64,000 nucleotides of DNA, from assembly GCF_003259255.1 (NCBI RefSeq), contig NZ_QGOL01000002.1, forward strand, positions 434,001 through 498,000. Direction: 5' to 3'. Position 1 is the stretch's first letter. Each line of letters opens with the position of its first letter. The translations under genes were made by a program, and so were the position numbers. Under the pieces are notes generated by a model, which had not been told where the DNA came from, did no database searches, and saw only the letters and a list, made by a program, of their open reading frames with translations. Source of the DNA: Algoriphagus litoralis (lineage in GTDB: Bacteria; Bacteroidota; Bacteroidia; Cytophagales; Cyclobacteriaceae). Positions 9,610 through 19,587 of this stretch are shown in pieces.

Positions 9610-10534
9610 TTCCCAGACAGCATGTAAGTTTTGTGGAAGTTCTGAGCTGAATTCGTTCCATGCCAGTGAACGCATGCTGGGTTTGGGTGGTGATTTTACC
9701 TATGCAGACTGTTTTTCCTGTGGATCTATTCAGCTTCTGACCATTCCAGAGGATTTGTCCCCGTATTATCCTTCCGGGTATTATTCATTCACCCAGTTGC
9801 AACTTTCCAGTTTCAAAACTCGATTACTCAAATCGCTTCGGATGCGGGCATTTCTTGATTTTGGGATCGCTTGGAAAGCTCCGATGTACGGATATTGGCT
9901 TAAGAAACTAAGACCGAGACTTGCAGACCGCATTGCGGATGTAGGCTGCGGCAATGGACAGCTTCTCTACGAACTGTATGCGGGTGGATTTTCTGATTTG
10001 CACGGGTATGATCCCTTCATAGCAGAAGAAAAGCAGCTTGCACCTGGGCTGAAACTCTGGAAAAAGCGACTGGAAGAAGCAGATAGTAAATTTGACGTGA
10101 TTATGATGCATCATGCTTTCGAGCACATGGAGCATCCCGATGAGATATTAAAGGCCTGCTTTGAAAAGCTTAATTCAGGAGGACAGCTTTTGATCCGCTG
10201 TCCGGTGGCAGACAGTGTGGTCTGGAAAGAAAGCAGAGAACTCTGGGTGCAGTTGGATGCTCCAAGACATCTCATTATCCCCTCTGTAAATGGCCTAAAG
10301 CTGAAGGCTGAGCAAATTGGGTTTAGCTTGCAGGAGGTGGAATTTGATTCTTCTGATTTTCAATTTTGGGGTACTGAGCTATACAGAAAAGGAGAAATAC
10401 TCGATGTAGGTAAAGTCTCTAAATATTTTTCTACTGAGGAAAGACTTGCCATGCAAAAGAAAGCCCTCCAATTGAATCAGGAGGGCAAAGGGGATCAGGC
10501 CTGTTTTTATTTCCGGAAACCAATCAAAGCTTAA
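9599..10534 (+). CDS. SAM methyltransferase with N-terminal zinc-binding motif
   Basis: A 311-residue protein begins with a likely zinc ribbon, CKFCGSSELN (10-19) and CFSCG (about 39-43), then a methyltransferase fold with motif I IADVGCGNGQLL (about 111-122) and post-motif FDVIMMHHAFEHMEHP. This ribbon-plus-Methyltransf_23 layout is common for C-methyltransferases and related enzymes acting on activated sugars or lipid-linked glycans. Its 11-base overlap with the sugar transferase gene supports a shared role in surface glycan modification. The substrate is not known. The 3' end overlaps the convergent stress-protein gene by 11 bases. Confidence 0.8.
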   Translation: MPINSQTACKFCGSSELNSFHASERMLGLGGDFTYADCFSCGSIQLLTIPEDLSPYYPSGYYSFTQLQLSSFKTRLLKSLRMRAFLDFGIAWKAPMYGYWLKKLRPRLADRIADVGCGNGQLLYELYAGGFSDLHGYDPFIAEEKQLAPGLKLWKKRLEEADSKFDVIMMHHAFEHMEHPDEILKACFEKLNSGGQLLIRCPVADSVVWKESRELWVQLDAPRHLIIPSVNGLKLKAEQIGFSLQEVEFDSSDFQFWGTELYRKGEILDVGKVSKYFSTEERLAMQKKALQLNQEGKGDQACFYFRKPIKA

Positions 10535-11438
10535 ACAGCGCATCGAAAAATCCCATAGTTTCGCCTTTTTTCTTGAAAATGAGCATGGGAAGCATCTTAT
10601 TGGCTGAAATGAGTTTCTCGGCCGTGCTCCCCAGAAGAATCGCCGCAGAGCTGGTTCGACCTCTAGATCCAAGCAAAATCAGATCGGCATGGACTTCATG
10701 TGCAAATTCTAGAATCAAGGCTCCCGGATTTTTGCCTTCGTTCAGGATCAACTCACATTCGAGATCAGGGTGATTGTGTTTGGAGACAAATTTTTTGAAA
10801 TCTGCTTTGGCATTTTCCTTCATTATTTCTGCAAATTCTTCGAAGGATTTGCCTGTTTTGGAATAGCCCTGAGGAACCTCATAAAGGTGAACAGGAACCA
10901 ACTCAGCATGCAATTCATCAGAAATCAACTCTGCAAATTCATAAATTGGGTGGTTGTGCGAAGAAAAATCCGTGGCGATAAGGATTTTCTTAGGAAACTT
11001 GATCGGTCGTTTTTCTTGCACCAATAAAACTGAGCACGGTGCTTTTTTTGCAACTCCGTCGGCCAAGACGCCATTGCCGGGCATGGTGTCTTTTCTGCCC
11101 ATGATGACCAGATCCACATCTTTGATCTTAGCCCATCTGAGGAAAGTATCTAGGGGATGGTTTCCCTCTTCTACAAAAACCTCCGTTTCGATTTCCTTTG
11201 GGAAATTAAATTCCTTCAATTTATTCTCCACCATTGCTTCGATCGACTCGTCTGTAGGAGCGACTAGATCTGGATATTTTTCGAGGATTTCCGAAGGGAT
11301 TTCAAGATTTTTTCCGACATGCACGAAATAGCATTTTTCTATACCTAAAAATTTTACAAATACTGCCGTCTTTTTGATCAGGATATCATCCATCTCTGTC
11401 AGATCCAGCCCAATCATGGCTTTAGAAAAGAATTTCAT
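10524..11438 (-). CDS. Tandem universal stress protein (two UspA domains)
   Basis: This 304-residue cytoplasmic protein contains two Usp folds, about residues 1-143 and 150-292. Each ends in a nucleotide-binding G-x2-G-x9-G pattern: GRKDTMPGNGVLADG in the first and LGSRGRTSSAAILLGS in the second. UspA proteins of this ATP-binding type are linked to stress endurance, and the precise output is usually unknown. The first loop is less canonical than the second. The gene stands alone; its stop lies inside the last codons of the convergent methyltransferase. Confidence 0.88.
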   Translation of the reverse strand: MKFFSKAMIGLDLTEMDDILIKKTAVFVKFLGIEKCYFVHVGKNLEIPSEILEKYPDLVAPTDESIEAMVENKLKEFNFPKEIETEVFVEEGNHPLDTFLRWAKIKDVDLVIMGRKDTMPGNGVLADGVAKKAPCSVLLVQEKRPIKFPKKILIATDFSSHNHPIYEFAELISDELHAELVPVHLYEVPQGYSKTGKSFEEFAEIMKENAKADFKKFVSKHNHPDLECELILNEGKNPGALILEFAHEVHADLILLGSRGRTSSAAILLGSTAEKLISANKMLPMLIFKKKGETMGFFDALFKL

Positions 11439-11720
11439 AGGTTTATACGTTGTTTATTAAAGGTCCTTCTGACAAAATTAGCTAGCATATGGTTCCTCGT
11501 TGGAATGAAGATCCTGCCAACTCTAGATCCTATCAAATACTGGGTTAATTATCCTCAAGTTAAAATATAGATTCAGAAAATCGAATAGATTTTTTTAATT
11601 GAGGCAGTATGGGTGTTTCGAGGTTAATTTTAAGTGATGAACTACGGCTTAAATGTTTTGATCAATGAGCCGATATCCTGTCGATGAAGTTTACTGTCTC
11701 TGCAAAAAGAAAACCTGCAT

Positions 11721-12269
11721 ATGAAAATCATCCAAAAGTACTTTCTGGCTTTGATACCTCCGCCGGAAGTTTTTCAACAGGTACATCACATCAAGCTTTT
11801 GATTCAGGAACAATTTGGGATCAAATACGCGCTTAAATCTCCACCCCATGTGACCTTGAAGATGCCATTCAACTACAATGAGGCCAAAGAATCGGTCTTG
11901 GAGACAAAACTTACGGGATTTCTGAAGGACAAAAAATCACTGAACCTTACCATCAATGGGGCTGACACTTTCGGAAAACGCGTCATTTTTTTGGCAATTA
12001 CACCGACTCCGGAGCTTATGGACTTGCAGTCTTCCATGAAGATTTTTTGTAAAAGAGAACTGAATCTTGTGGATGAACTGAGTGACCGCAATTACCATCC
12101 TCATATGACAGTTGCCTTCAAAGACCTCAAGGCTGCTCGGTTTGATGAAATATTGGATTTGGTCAAAAGAGAAAGTTTCCAAACCAGCTTTTGTGTGGAT
12201 AGTGTATCTATTCTCAAGAGATCGGCACAAAAATGGAATTTGCATAAAAATCTAGCCTTTCTTGGGTGA
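11721..12269 (+). CDS. 2'-5' RNA ligase / cyclic phosphodiesterase-like protein (2H superfamily)
   Basis: A 182-residue protein carries both catalytic HxT motifs of the 2H phosphoesterase fold: PPHVTLKMPF with His43-Thr45 and YHPHMTVAF with His128-Thr130. Members open or close 2',5' or cyclic phosphodiester bonds in RNA or nucleotides. The bacterial LigT/ThpR-like enzymes act mostly as cyclic phosphodiesterases. Length and motif spacing are normal for the family. It stands alone between an unrelated stress gene and the SusC promoter region, so context gives no further clue. Confidence 0.8.
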   Translation: MKIIQKYFLALIPPPEVFQQVHHIKLLIQEQFGIKYALKSPPHVTLKMPFNYNEAKESVLETKLTGFLKDKKSLNLTINGADTFGKRVIFLAITPTPELMDLQSSMKIFCKRELNLVDELSDRNYHPHMTVAFKDLKAARFDEILDLVKRESFQTSFCVDSVSILKRSAQKWNLHKNLAFLG

Positions 12270-12738
12270 TTTTTTGACTAAGTGGTGATTTTTAGCCCCG
12301 ATTGTGGAAAAAATTGCTGGAATTATCAAAAAAAATCAGAATGTAGAAAATTTGGAGTTTTTTAGAATGACTTTGCTAAGATTTTGAGAATCTAGATTTT
12401 GATTTTTCGATTTTCAAAATAAAAATGGGTTTTTGCGATAATTGCCAAATATTATCCAATTATTAAGGTTTTGTTATCTCAAAAAGTTTGAATTATTTAA
12501 TTGAATATTTCCAAGAAACAGACTTTTGGCGTGAAAAAATATTTAATTAAAGAATTTTATATCGAATAGTATCTGTAGGACTATAGTTTAATTACGCCTT
12601 GAGGACTTTACTTAAGTAAAAGTAGTTTTAATTTTTTCAAAAGCCTAAAAAGCCAAATAAAATAGCGTTTAGAACGAGTATGAGGCACTTTTTAAGATTT
12701 GTTTCCTTGCATCATATCCCCTCATATTAGCTTCCTGA
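12270..12738. other. AT-rich 469-base intergenic region upstream of the SusC gene
   Basis: No open frame of coding character on either strand. The region is strongly A+T-rich with many T-runs, as expected for a regulatory region in this phylum. One promoter candidate is listed separately. No terminator-like hairpin for the upstream gene was seen. Confidence 0.6.
12599..12630 (+). promoter_or_regulatory. Candidate Bacteroidota-type promoter for susC-susD
   Basis: TAGTTTTA at 12623-12630 matches seven of eight positions of the phylum's -7 consensus TAnnTTTG, and TTG at 12599-12601 lies 21 bases upstream, within the usual range for the -33 element. Transcription would start near 12637 and leave a leader of about 130 bases. 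The match is short in an AT-rich region, so chance occurrence is possible. Confidence 0.3.
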
Positions 12739-12765
12739 ATGTTAAAAAAACTAAATCAATTACCT

Positions 12766-15700
12766 ATGAAGAAAGTTTTATTAGGCTTTGCATTGAGTTT
12801 TCTGACCATCGTGTCGGTACTCGCGCAATCCAAAACGATCACTGGTAGGGTAACTTCGGCTGAAGAGCCAGAGGGCATACCAGGCGCCAGCGTGGTGGTG
12901 AAAGGCACCACTCAAGGAACAATCACGGATCTGGACGGATCCTATTCCATCACTGTTCCAGATAACGCATCTACCCTTGTTTTCAGCTTTGTTGGCTACC
13001 TTACCAAGGAAATGTCAATTGGCTCCAGTTCCGTGATCAACGTGACAATGGACACCGATGTCAAAGTCCTCAATGAAGTAGTAGTAACAGGCTACGGTAC
13101 TCAGGAGCGAAGAGAAATTACTGGTTCTGTGACTTCAATCAGTAGTGAAGACATCGAAAACTTGGTTACTCCATCTTTCGAATCTCAACTAGCTGGTAGA
13201 GCGCCTGGTGTTCAGGTAACTACCCCAAGTGGAATTTTGGGTGCAAGACCAATTATCCGAATTAGAGGTGTAAACTCTTTGACTGCCAGTGCTAGCCCAT
13301 TGATTATAATCGATGGAGTGCCAGTGGTGGATGATGATAGATCATCTGTAAACTCTTCAAATCCTTTGGCGAATATCAATCCTGCGGACATTCAGTCCTA
13401 TGAGGTTTTGAAGGATGGATCTGCAACTGCGATCTATGGTTCAAGAGCGGCTAATGGTGTGATTCTCATCACTACCAAAAGAGGTTCTACTGGAAAAGCT
13501 AAGGTAAGTTACAGTACCTCTATGGGAATCAATGAAGAAGTTAGCCGTTTTGAATTGTTAAACGGAGATCAGTTCGTGGAAATTGCTAATGAGAAAATAA
13601 CCAATGTTAACCCAAATGCAACTACAAATGCAAGAGAAGGTGTAAATACAGATTGGCAAGATCTAATTTTCAGAAAAGGCTTTACGCAACAGCACAACCT
13701 TTCAATTTCAGGTGGTTCTGAAGCTACGAAATATTTCTTTTCACTAGGTTTCACGGATCAAGAGTCTCCTATTGTAGCAAATGATTTGAAGAGATATTCT
13801 TTTAGAGCAAATATCGATCATAGTATTTCGAAAGCTGTAAGAATTGGAACATCACTTTCTTATTCATTGACTGAAATTAATGGTCTTAATAATGGTTCAA
13901 ACTCACTTTCAGGAGCGATATACAATGCAACTAGAGCTTTACCAAACGTTCCAATCTATGATCCAGAAAACACCGCATTTGATGGCTACAATGTAACTGC
14001 TGATGGGGCGACAACTGGATTTGGCAATAACCTAGCAGGTCCAGATAACAATATTCCTAATATTGGATTTGTACTAGATAATAACATTTACAGAAGCCGA
14101 GCACATAGATTACTTGGTTCCGCTTATGGTGAGGTTGATATTGCGACTGGTTTGACCGCTAGAACACAAATTGGTATTGATTTGACTCTTGCGGATGATT
14201 TCCAATCACTTGATCCGAGACACGGTGATGGTCGTAGTACCAATGGATCTGTATTTATGGCGTATAATCCAGTTTTCAGATGGAATTGGCAGAATACGTT
14301 GAATTACCAAACCGTAATCGCAGACGATCACAATTTGAATGTTACTGCTGGTTTGGAATATCAATTTACCAACTACTATAATTTCTCAGCACAAGGAACT
14401 GACCTATCTGACAACTTCTATCGACTTCAAAACCTTATCTCTGGTTCATATAACAACCAGTTCTCAGGTGGAGGATACTCTGAGCAAGGATTTGACTCAT
14501 ACTTTGGTAGATTTAATTACAGCTACAAAGGAAAATATCTGGCGTCATTTACAGTAAGAAATGATGGTATCTCTGACTTGATTGGAGACAATAAGCGTGG
14601 CACCTTCTTCGGGGGTTCAGTAGGATGGAGAGTCTCTGATGAGGAGTTTTTTAACTCCGAACTGATCTCTGATTTAAAATTCAGAGCATCATATGCTGAG
14701 GTTGGTAATACAGGTATTGATGCATTTGCAGCCTTTGGTGGTTATTCTCCAGTTTTAGGTGGTGCTGGTGCTGGTATTGGTTATGCACGAGTGGCCAACG
14801 GTGCCCTACAGTGGGAAACTTCTAAGAAGTTTAACGTAGGTCTTGATATGACCATCGGTAAAGTGACCATTTCTGCTGATTATTTCACGAACGATGTGGA
14901 TGGTTTGATCTTGGCAGCACCTACTGCTCCTTCATTGGGTATTCCTAATAACGAAATTAATCAGAACGTAGGGGCAATGGTGAATTCAGGATTTGAATTG
15001 AGAGCTTTTGCCAATGTGATCAACAAAGGTAATTTCTCTTGGAACACTGATTTCAATATCACTTTCATTGAAAACGAAGTAACTAATTTGGTTCAGCCAT
15101 TGACTAACACCTACAACAGAACAGAAGTTGGTGGTCCTATTGCCCAGCTTTATGGATTCACTTGGGCTGGTGTAAACCCAGCAAACGGTAACGTGATGTA
15201 CTTAAGCGGTGAAAATATCGTGCAGTTAGTGGGCGCGAATACCTGGAGAGCTTATGATCCAAATGATCCTTCAAATACCACGACACCGGGTTCTGCACCG
15301 ACACAATCATTCTTGGGCAATACACTTCCTAAATGGCAAGGAGGATGGAGTAATACGTTCAAATTTGGAAATTTCGATGCTGAAATATTTACTCGATTCT
15401 CAGGCGGGAATTACATCATGAATGAGTCAGTAAGAGGATTATTAGGACTTGGTTTCTCAAACAATCATGCCTCTATCTTAAACAGGTGGACTGAAAGTGG
15501 ACAGGTTACGGATATTCCAAGACTATATTCTGGAAGAGATGCAAATACTTGGCAAAATTCTGCCTCTAACAGCAGATTTGTTGAGAAAGGTGATTTTGTC
15601 AGAATCCAAAATATCGTAATTGGATATACTGTTCCTGCTGCTGCATTACAATCTGCCTTTAATGGAGCTGTGACTAATGCAAGGTTTTTTGCTCAAGTTC

Positions 15701-15840
15701 AGAACCCATTCACTTTCACCGGATATTCTGGATTGGATCCTGAGTCTAACCAATTCTCTGGTCAAAGACAGTTCGGTGTTGACTGGAACGTAGCTCCAGT
15801 AATTAGAACGTATACCTTGGGTCTAAACGTTGGATTCTAA
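12766..15840 (+). CDS. SusC/RagA-family TonB-dependent outer-membrane transporter
   Basis: The start was placed at 12766 (MKKVLLGFALSF), which gives a clean signal peptide ending ...VLAQS; an ATG nine codons upstream is possible. The 1024-residue protein has a carboxypeptidase-regulatory-like domain (TGRVTSAEEPEGIPGASVVV, then DLDGSYSI), a TonB box region near VVVTGYGTQ, a plug domain (about 110-230) with the SusC signature VLKDGSATAIYGSRAANGVI, and a long beta-barrel ending in ...TYTLGLNVGF with the terminal Phe expected for barrel insertion. With the SusD partner it imports an oligosaccharide, peptide or similar nutrient using TonB energy. No degradative enzyme is nearby, so the substrate is unknown. 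Confidence 0.95.
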   Translation: MKKVLLGFALSFLTIVSVLAQSKTITGRVTSAEEPEGIPGASVVVKGTTQGTITDLDGSYSITVPDNASTLVFSFVGYLTKEMSIGSSSVINVTMDTDVKVLNEVVVTGYGTQERREITGSVTSISSEDIENLVTPSFESQLAGRAPGVQVTTPSGILGARPIIRIRGVNSLTASASPLIIIDGVPVVDDDRSSVNSSNPLANINPADIQSYEVLKDGSATAIYGSRAANGVILITTKRGSTGKAKVSYSTSMGINEEVSRFELLNGDQFVEIANEKITNVNPNATTNAREGVNTDWQDLIFRKGFTQQHNLSISGGSEATKYFFSLGFTDQESPIVANDLKRYSFRANIDHSISKAVRIGTSLSYSLTEINGLNNGSNSLSGAIYNATRALPNVPIYDPENTAFDGYNVTADGATTGFGNNLAGPDNNIPNIGFVLDNNIYRSRAHRLLGSAYGEVDIATGLTARTQIGIDLTLADDFQSLDPRHGDGRSTNGSVFMAYNPVFRWNWQNTLNYQTVIADDHNLNVTAGLEYQFTNYYNFSAQGTDLSDNFYRLQNLISGSYNNQFSGGGYSEQGFDSYFGRFNYSYKGKYLASFTVRNDGISDLIGDNKRGTFFGGSVGWRVSDEEFFNSELISDLKFRASYAEVGNTGIDAFAAFGGYSPVLGGAGAGIGYARVANGALQWETSKKFNVGLDMTIGKVTISADYFTNDVDGLILAAPTAPSLGIPNNEINQNVGAMVNSGFELRAFANVINKGNFSWNTDFNITFIENEVTNLVQPLTNTYNRTEVGGPIAQLYGFTWAGVNPANGNVMYLSGENIVQLVGANTWRAYDPNDPSNTTTPGSAPTQSFLGNTLPKWQGGWSNTFKFGNFDAEIFTRFSGGNYIMNESVRGLLGLGFSNNHASILNRWTESGQVTDIPRLYSGRDANTWQNSASNSRFVEKGDFVRIQNIVIGYTVPAAALQSAFNGAVTNARFFAQVQNPFTFTGYSGLDPESNQFSGQRQFGVDWNVAPVIRTYTLGLNVGF

Positions 15841-15867
15841 TTTTATAATCCTAAACGAAGAATTAAA

Positions 15868-17400
15868 ATGAAAAAGTTTTCTATAAAAAATTTCAAACTT
15901 ATCCTAGCCGGAGCGGCTATGATTGGTGTGGTCAGTTCTTGTGAAGTAACTGAATTAATTCCAGCTAACCTGATTCCTGATTCTGAAGCTTTTGGTACAG
16001 CTGCAAGAATTGAATCAGCTGTGCTAGGTGTATATGAATCAGCACAGAGAGGATTTTATAACGGCTCCGTTGTTAATGGTCGTGGATACCCATTTGGAGC
16101 AGCCAATGTGGAGCAAGGCGACATGAGAGGTGAGGATATGTATAATGACCAAGCCTTTTATGAAATTACCTACACAAATGGCTACAATCCACAAACAGCC
16201 AATAACAATGGGATGTGGATATCGCTCTATCGAATGATTAACCGGGTCAACATTGTTTTGGAAAATCTGGATCCTGCAGTAGAAAATGGGGTCCTTACAT
16301 CTGAACAAGCCAATTCTTACCGAGGAGAAATGCTGTTTTTAAGAGCTCTTGCTCATCATGAACTATTAGTTCATTTTGCAAGACCTTATTCTGATGATCC
16401 TTCTTCAGCAGGTGTTCCTTACCGAACTTTTGCGATCAATGACGTGCCAAAAGTCCCTGAAGGTGAGGCTGTTGGTAGAGGTACTGTTGGCGAGGATTAT
16501 ACACAATTACTTGCTGATCTGGATGCCGCTGCAGTAGCGTTTGGTTCAGGTGCCGGTGATGTATCTCGAGCAAGTTATGGTTCTGTAATTGCATTGAAGA
16601 CTAGAGTACTTTTGCACATGGAAAGATGGGCTGATGTGGTCGCTGAATTTGATAAGATCAAAGGTCTTTATTCTGTGACAGCAAACCCAGCACTTCCTTT
16701 CAGGGGTGGAAGCAGTTCTGATAACATTTTCTCTTTCATAAATTCCGAAGGTTCCAACGGAACAGTAAATGGTGCTTTACCAGCTATGTATGGTAATCCT
16801 GCTGATGGTGGACGTGGGCTTGTTAAAGTATCTCCAATTATCTGGAGAGCAGATTTCTGGCATCCTGAAGATTCTCGAAGAACTGAGCTGACGAGCAGGA
16901 ATGCAACTGGAATTTATACTGCAAAATACATTGATCCTGTTACTCGTACTGATCCGAATGTTATTTTGAGATTCTCTGAAGTAGTGTTGAATGCAGCTGA
17001 AGCAAATGCTCAATTGGGTAACCTTGATGCGGCAGTGGCATTATTGAATTCTGTAAGAGATAGGGCTTTACCCGAATCCGTTCCTAGCTATACAGCAACT
17101 GGTTTGGGTGGACAGTCTGGTCTTTTAACTGCTATTTACAATGAAAGAAGAATTGAGTTTTTAGCTGAAGGAAGAAGATGGCCAGATATCCACCGGCTTT
17201 CAGGTGCGGGTATTATGGATGGAATTCCACCAAAAGCTGCCTCTAGGTCAATCAATAACATTGATTTCTACACCACTGACAGAGCGATCACATTTGATCA
17301 TTCATTGGAATACAGTAGTAATCTATTTGTTTGGCCTATTCCATTAGTCGAAATTCAGACAAATTCTTCTGCTCCTATTGAGCAGAATCCAGGGTATTAA
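15868..17400 (+). CDS. SusD/RagB-family substrate-binding lipoprotein
   Basis: A 510-residue lipoprotein with signal sequence and lipobox VVSSC (Cys25). It has the tetratricopeptide-like helical scaffold of SusD proteins and the typical C-terminal segment YNERRIEFLAEGRRWPDI followed by a final ...NPGY. It sits on the cell surface as the lid of the SusC channel and captures substrate. It follows susC by 27 bases with no terminator between, so the two form one transcript. A strong terminator lies 25 bases after its stop. Confidence 0.93.
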   Translation: MKKFSIKNFKLILAGAAMIGVVSSCEVTELIPANLIPDSEAFGTAARIESAVLGVYESAQRGFYNGSVVNGRGYPFGAANVEQGDMRGEDMYNDQAFYEITYTNGYNPQTANNNGMWISLYRMINRVNIVLENLDPAVENGVLTSEQANSYRGEMLFLRALAHHELLVHFARPYSDDPSSAGVPYRTFAINDVPKVPEGEAVGRGTVGEDYTQLLADLDAAAVAFGSGAGDVSRASYGSVIALKTRVLLHMERWADVVAEFDKIKGLYSVTANPALPFRGGSSSDNIFSFINSEGSNGTVNGALPAMYGNPADGGRGLVKVSPIIWRADFWHPEDSRRTELTSRNATGIYTAKYIDPVTRTDPNVILRFSEVVLNAAEANAQLGNLDAAVALLNSVRDRALPESVPSYTATGLGGQSGLLTAIYNERRIEFLAEGRRWPDIHRLSGAGIMDGIPPKAASRSINNIDFYTTDRAITFDHSLEYSSNLFVWPIPLVEIQTNSSAPIEQNPGY

Positions 17401-17425
17401 TTTCTCATAAGGTCTAAGTTTAAAT

Positions 17426-17460
17426 GTCCGGTTCCACTTCGGTGGGATCGGACTTTTTTT
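17426..17460 (+). terminator. Strong terminator closing the susC-susD operon
   Basis: The stem GTCCGGTTCCAC / GTGGGATCGGAC with a TTCG tetraloop is followed by seven T residues. It is one of the clearest terminators in the window. Confidence 0.92.
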
Positions 17461-17612
17461 GTTTGTATCCGATAAAATTGAGAAGGCCCGGAGTTCAGTC
17501 TGACTCAAATATCTATCTTGCCTTTCAGACTTTAGGTGTAAAAGACTGGAATTAAATCCCAAAAAAGAACAAACTCCTAGCTCTCCTTTTGGTTAATAGC
17601 AAACAATTAGCA

Positions 17613-19073
17613 ATGAATAAAAAAGCCCTAGTCATCGGTTCCGGTATTGCCGGCATAGCAGCCTCCATCCGATTGGCTATCAAGGGATACCACGTGGAGG
17701 TTTTTGAAGCCAATGCTTATCCCGGTGGAAAACTTTCGGAAATAGTATTAAACGGCTACCGCTTTGATGCCGGACCCTCGCTTTTTACTTTGCCGGATCA
17801 GGTAGAAGAGCTTTTCAGATTGGCGGGAAAACGTCCCGAGGAGCATTTTGAATACCTGAAATTGGATGTGGCTTGCCATTACTTTTGGGAAGATGGTAAA
17901 CGGCTGAAGGCTTGGTCCGATATCAACCGTTTTGCTGAAGAAGTAGAATCCAAACTTGGCGAACCTGCATCCCATATCCGTGAGGCCTTAAAGCGATCAG
18001 CGTTTATTTACAATCATTTGGCGCCGCTATTCATGCATCGCTCCTTACACAAGTTTGGCACTTGGACCAATCCTCAGGCACTCAAATCCTATTTGAGAAT
18101 GGGTAAGCTCGGGATTTTTTCAACCATGAATAAAGCAAACGAAAGGCAGTTCAGTTCACCCAAATTGGTTCAGCTGTTCAATCGATACGCGACCTACAAC
18201 GGCTCAAATCCCTACGAGACGCCAGCCACGCTGAATATCATTCCGCATTTGGAGTTTAACATTGGGGCTTTTTTTCCTAAAAAAGGAATGCATGACATCA
18301 CCATGAGCCTTTACCACCTAGCCCTTTCACTCGGAGTGACTTATCATTTCGACAGTCCTGTTGAGGAGATTTTGGTGGGAAATGGAAAGGCCACTGGAGT
18401 TTTGGTAAAAGGGAAAGAAATCCCAGCAGACATTGTGGTCAACAACATGGACATGGTCAACGCCTACAAGACCATTTTGCGGAAGCAAAAACAGCCTAAG
18501 CTCCTATTGGAACAGCCCAAATCAAGTTCAGCTCTGATTTTTTATTGGGGGATAAAGCACGTTTTCCCGGAATTAGACCTTCATAACATTCTGTTCAGTG
18601 AGGATTACCAAACCGAGTTTGATCACATTTTCAAAAAAGGAACAATTTATCAGGACCCATCAGTCTACATCAATATTACTTCGGTCTATAAAAAAGACGA
18701 CGCTCCAGCAGGCTGTATGAACTGGTTTACGATGATCAATGTGCCCAACAATCAAGGTCAGGATTGGGATGTACTCATCGCTGAAGCTCGTAAAAACATC
18801 ATTTCTAAAATCAATCGAGTTCTGAAATCTGATATTGAGCCGCTGATAGAGGTGGAAGAAATCCTTGACCCAAGGTCCATCGAATCCAAGACATCTTCCG
18901 CCCAAGGCGCATTGTATGGCAATAGCTCCAATAATAAATTTGCGGCATTCCTGCGGCACTCTAATTTTTCCTCAGAAATCAAAAATCTCTACTTCTGTGG
19001 GGGTTCTGTGCATCCCGGTGGAGGAATTCCGCTTTCGCTGCTTTCTGCTAAGATTATGTCGGAAATGATATAG
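17613..19073 (+). CDS. crtD: Carotenoid desaturase, CrtI/CrtD family
   Basis: The start was placed at 17613 (MNKKALVIGSGIAGIA); eight upstream codons in frame precede the FAD motif without adding a domain. The 486-residue flavoprotein has GSGIAGIAASIRLA (about 8-21), EANAYPGGKLS and YRFDAGPSLFTLP in the N-terminal FAD domain. The phytoene-desaturase C-terminal signature FCGGSVHPGGGIPLSLLSAK is near the end. The GSGIAGIA start resembles 1-hydroxycarotenoid 3,4-desaturase (CrtD) rather than the phytoene desaturase of this phylum; this is from recall and is not certain. There is no crtB or other carotenoid gene adjacent. The TAG stop forms the first three bases of an inverted repeat flanking a small inserted element. 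Confidence 0.72.
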   Translation: MNKKALVIGSGIAGIAASIRLAIKGYHVEVFEANAYPGGKLSEIVLNGYRFDAGPSLFTLPDQVEELFRLAGKRPEEHFEYLKLDVACHYFWEDGKRLKAWSDINRFAEEVESKLGEPASHIREALKRSAFIYNHLAPLFMHRSLHKFGTWTNPQALKSYLRMGKLGIFSTMNKANERQFSSPKLVQLFNRYATYNGSNPYETPATLNIIPHLEFNIGAFFPKKGMHDITMSLYHLALSLGVTYHFDSPVEEILVGNGKATGVLVKGKEIPADIVVNNMDMVNAYKTILRKQKQPKLLLEQPKSSSALIFYWGIKHVFPELDLHNILFSEDYQTEFDHIFKKGTIYQDPSVYINITSVYKKDDAPAGCMNWFTMINVPNNQGQDWDVLIAEARKNIISKINRVLKSDIEPLIEVEEILDPRSIESKTSSAQGALYGNSSNNKFAAFLRHSNFSSEIKNLYFCGGSVHPGGGIPLSLLSAKIMSEMI

Positions 19074-19104
19074 TCAACGGTCCACAGACTACGGTCCACA
19101 GCAG
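19071..19104 (+). repeat. Left inverted repeat of the four-helix-bundle element
   Basis: Starts TAGTCAACGGTCCACAG and contains a second GGTCCACAG ten bases on. Aligned with the reverse complement of the right repeat it matches in TAGTCAAC, GTCCAC, GGTCCACAG and CAG, with a seven-base and a three-base gap. Confidence 0.75.
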
Positions 19105-19185
19105 TTTAAGGTATAGTCATTGGTTTAGAGAAGGCTCTCGGGTTTTAGATTTTTCTTTTTTAAATTCAAGAATAACTTTTTCACT

Positions 19186-19539
19186 ATGGCTTTTAAATTT
19201 GAAGAATTACGGGTTTGGGAACTGTCCATCAATTTGGCAACTGAAATTAATCGGTTGGTCAAAACCTTTCCTTCGGAAGAAAGATTTGTTCTGGCTTCTC
19301 AAATTCAACGCGCAGCAGATTCAGTGGCATTAAATATTGCAGAAGGTTCTACCGGACAATCCAACGCAGAATTTAAAAAATTCCTTGGGTATTCAAATCG
19401 ATCTGCAATTGAGGTGGTCTGTTGTCTTCATCTCGGTTGGAGAAGAAACATAATTTCGGATGAATCTTTCTCTAATCTATATTCTTCCTATGAGGTATTG
19501 ATAGTTAAAATTCAAGCCTTAAGAAATTCAATAAACTAG
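19186..19539 (+). CDS. Four-helix-bundle protein (S23 / 23S rRNA intervening-sequence family)
   Basis: A 117-residue protein with the family pattern FEELRVWELSINLATEI, IQRAADSVALNIAEGST, then EFKKFLGYSNRSAIEVVCCL. It forms an antiparallel helical bundle related to proteins encoded in 23S rRNA intervening sequences and to the Avd accessory protein of diversity-generating retroelements. Its biochemical role is unknown; relatives assemble as pentamers and may bind nucleic acid. It sits alone between inverted repeats at an intergenic site. Its coding direction is that of the desaturase gene. Confidence 0.85.
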   Translation: MAFKFEELRVWELSINLATEINRLVKTFPSEERFVLASQIQRAADSVALNIAEGSTGQSNAEFKKFLGYSNRSAIEVVCCLHLGWRRNIISDESFSNLYSSYEVLIVKIQALRNSIN

Positions 19540-19587
19540 GAAAAATTGATGAATCATGACTTAAAGGTCAATAGTCCTTTTAACATG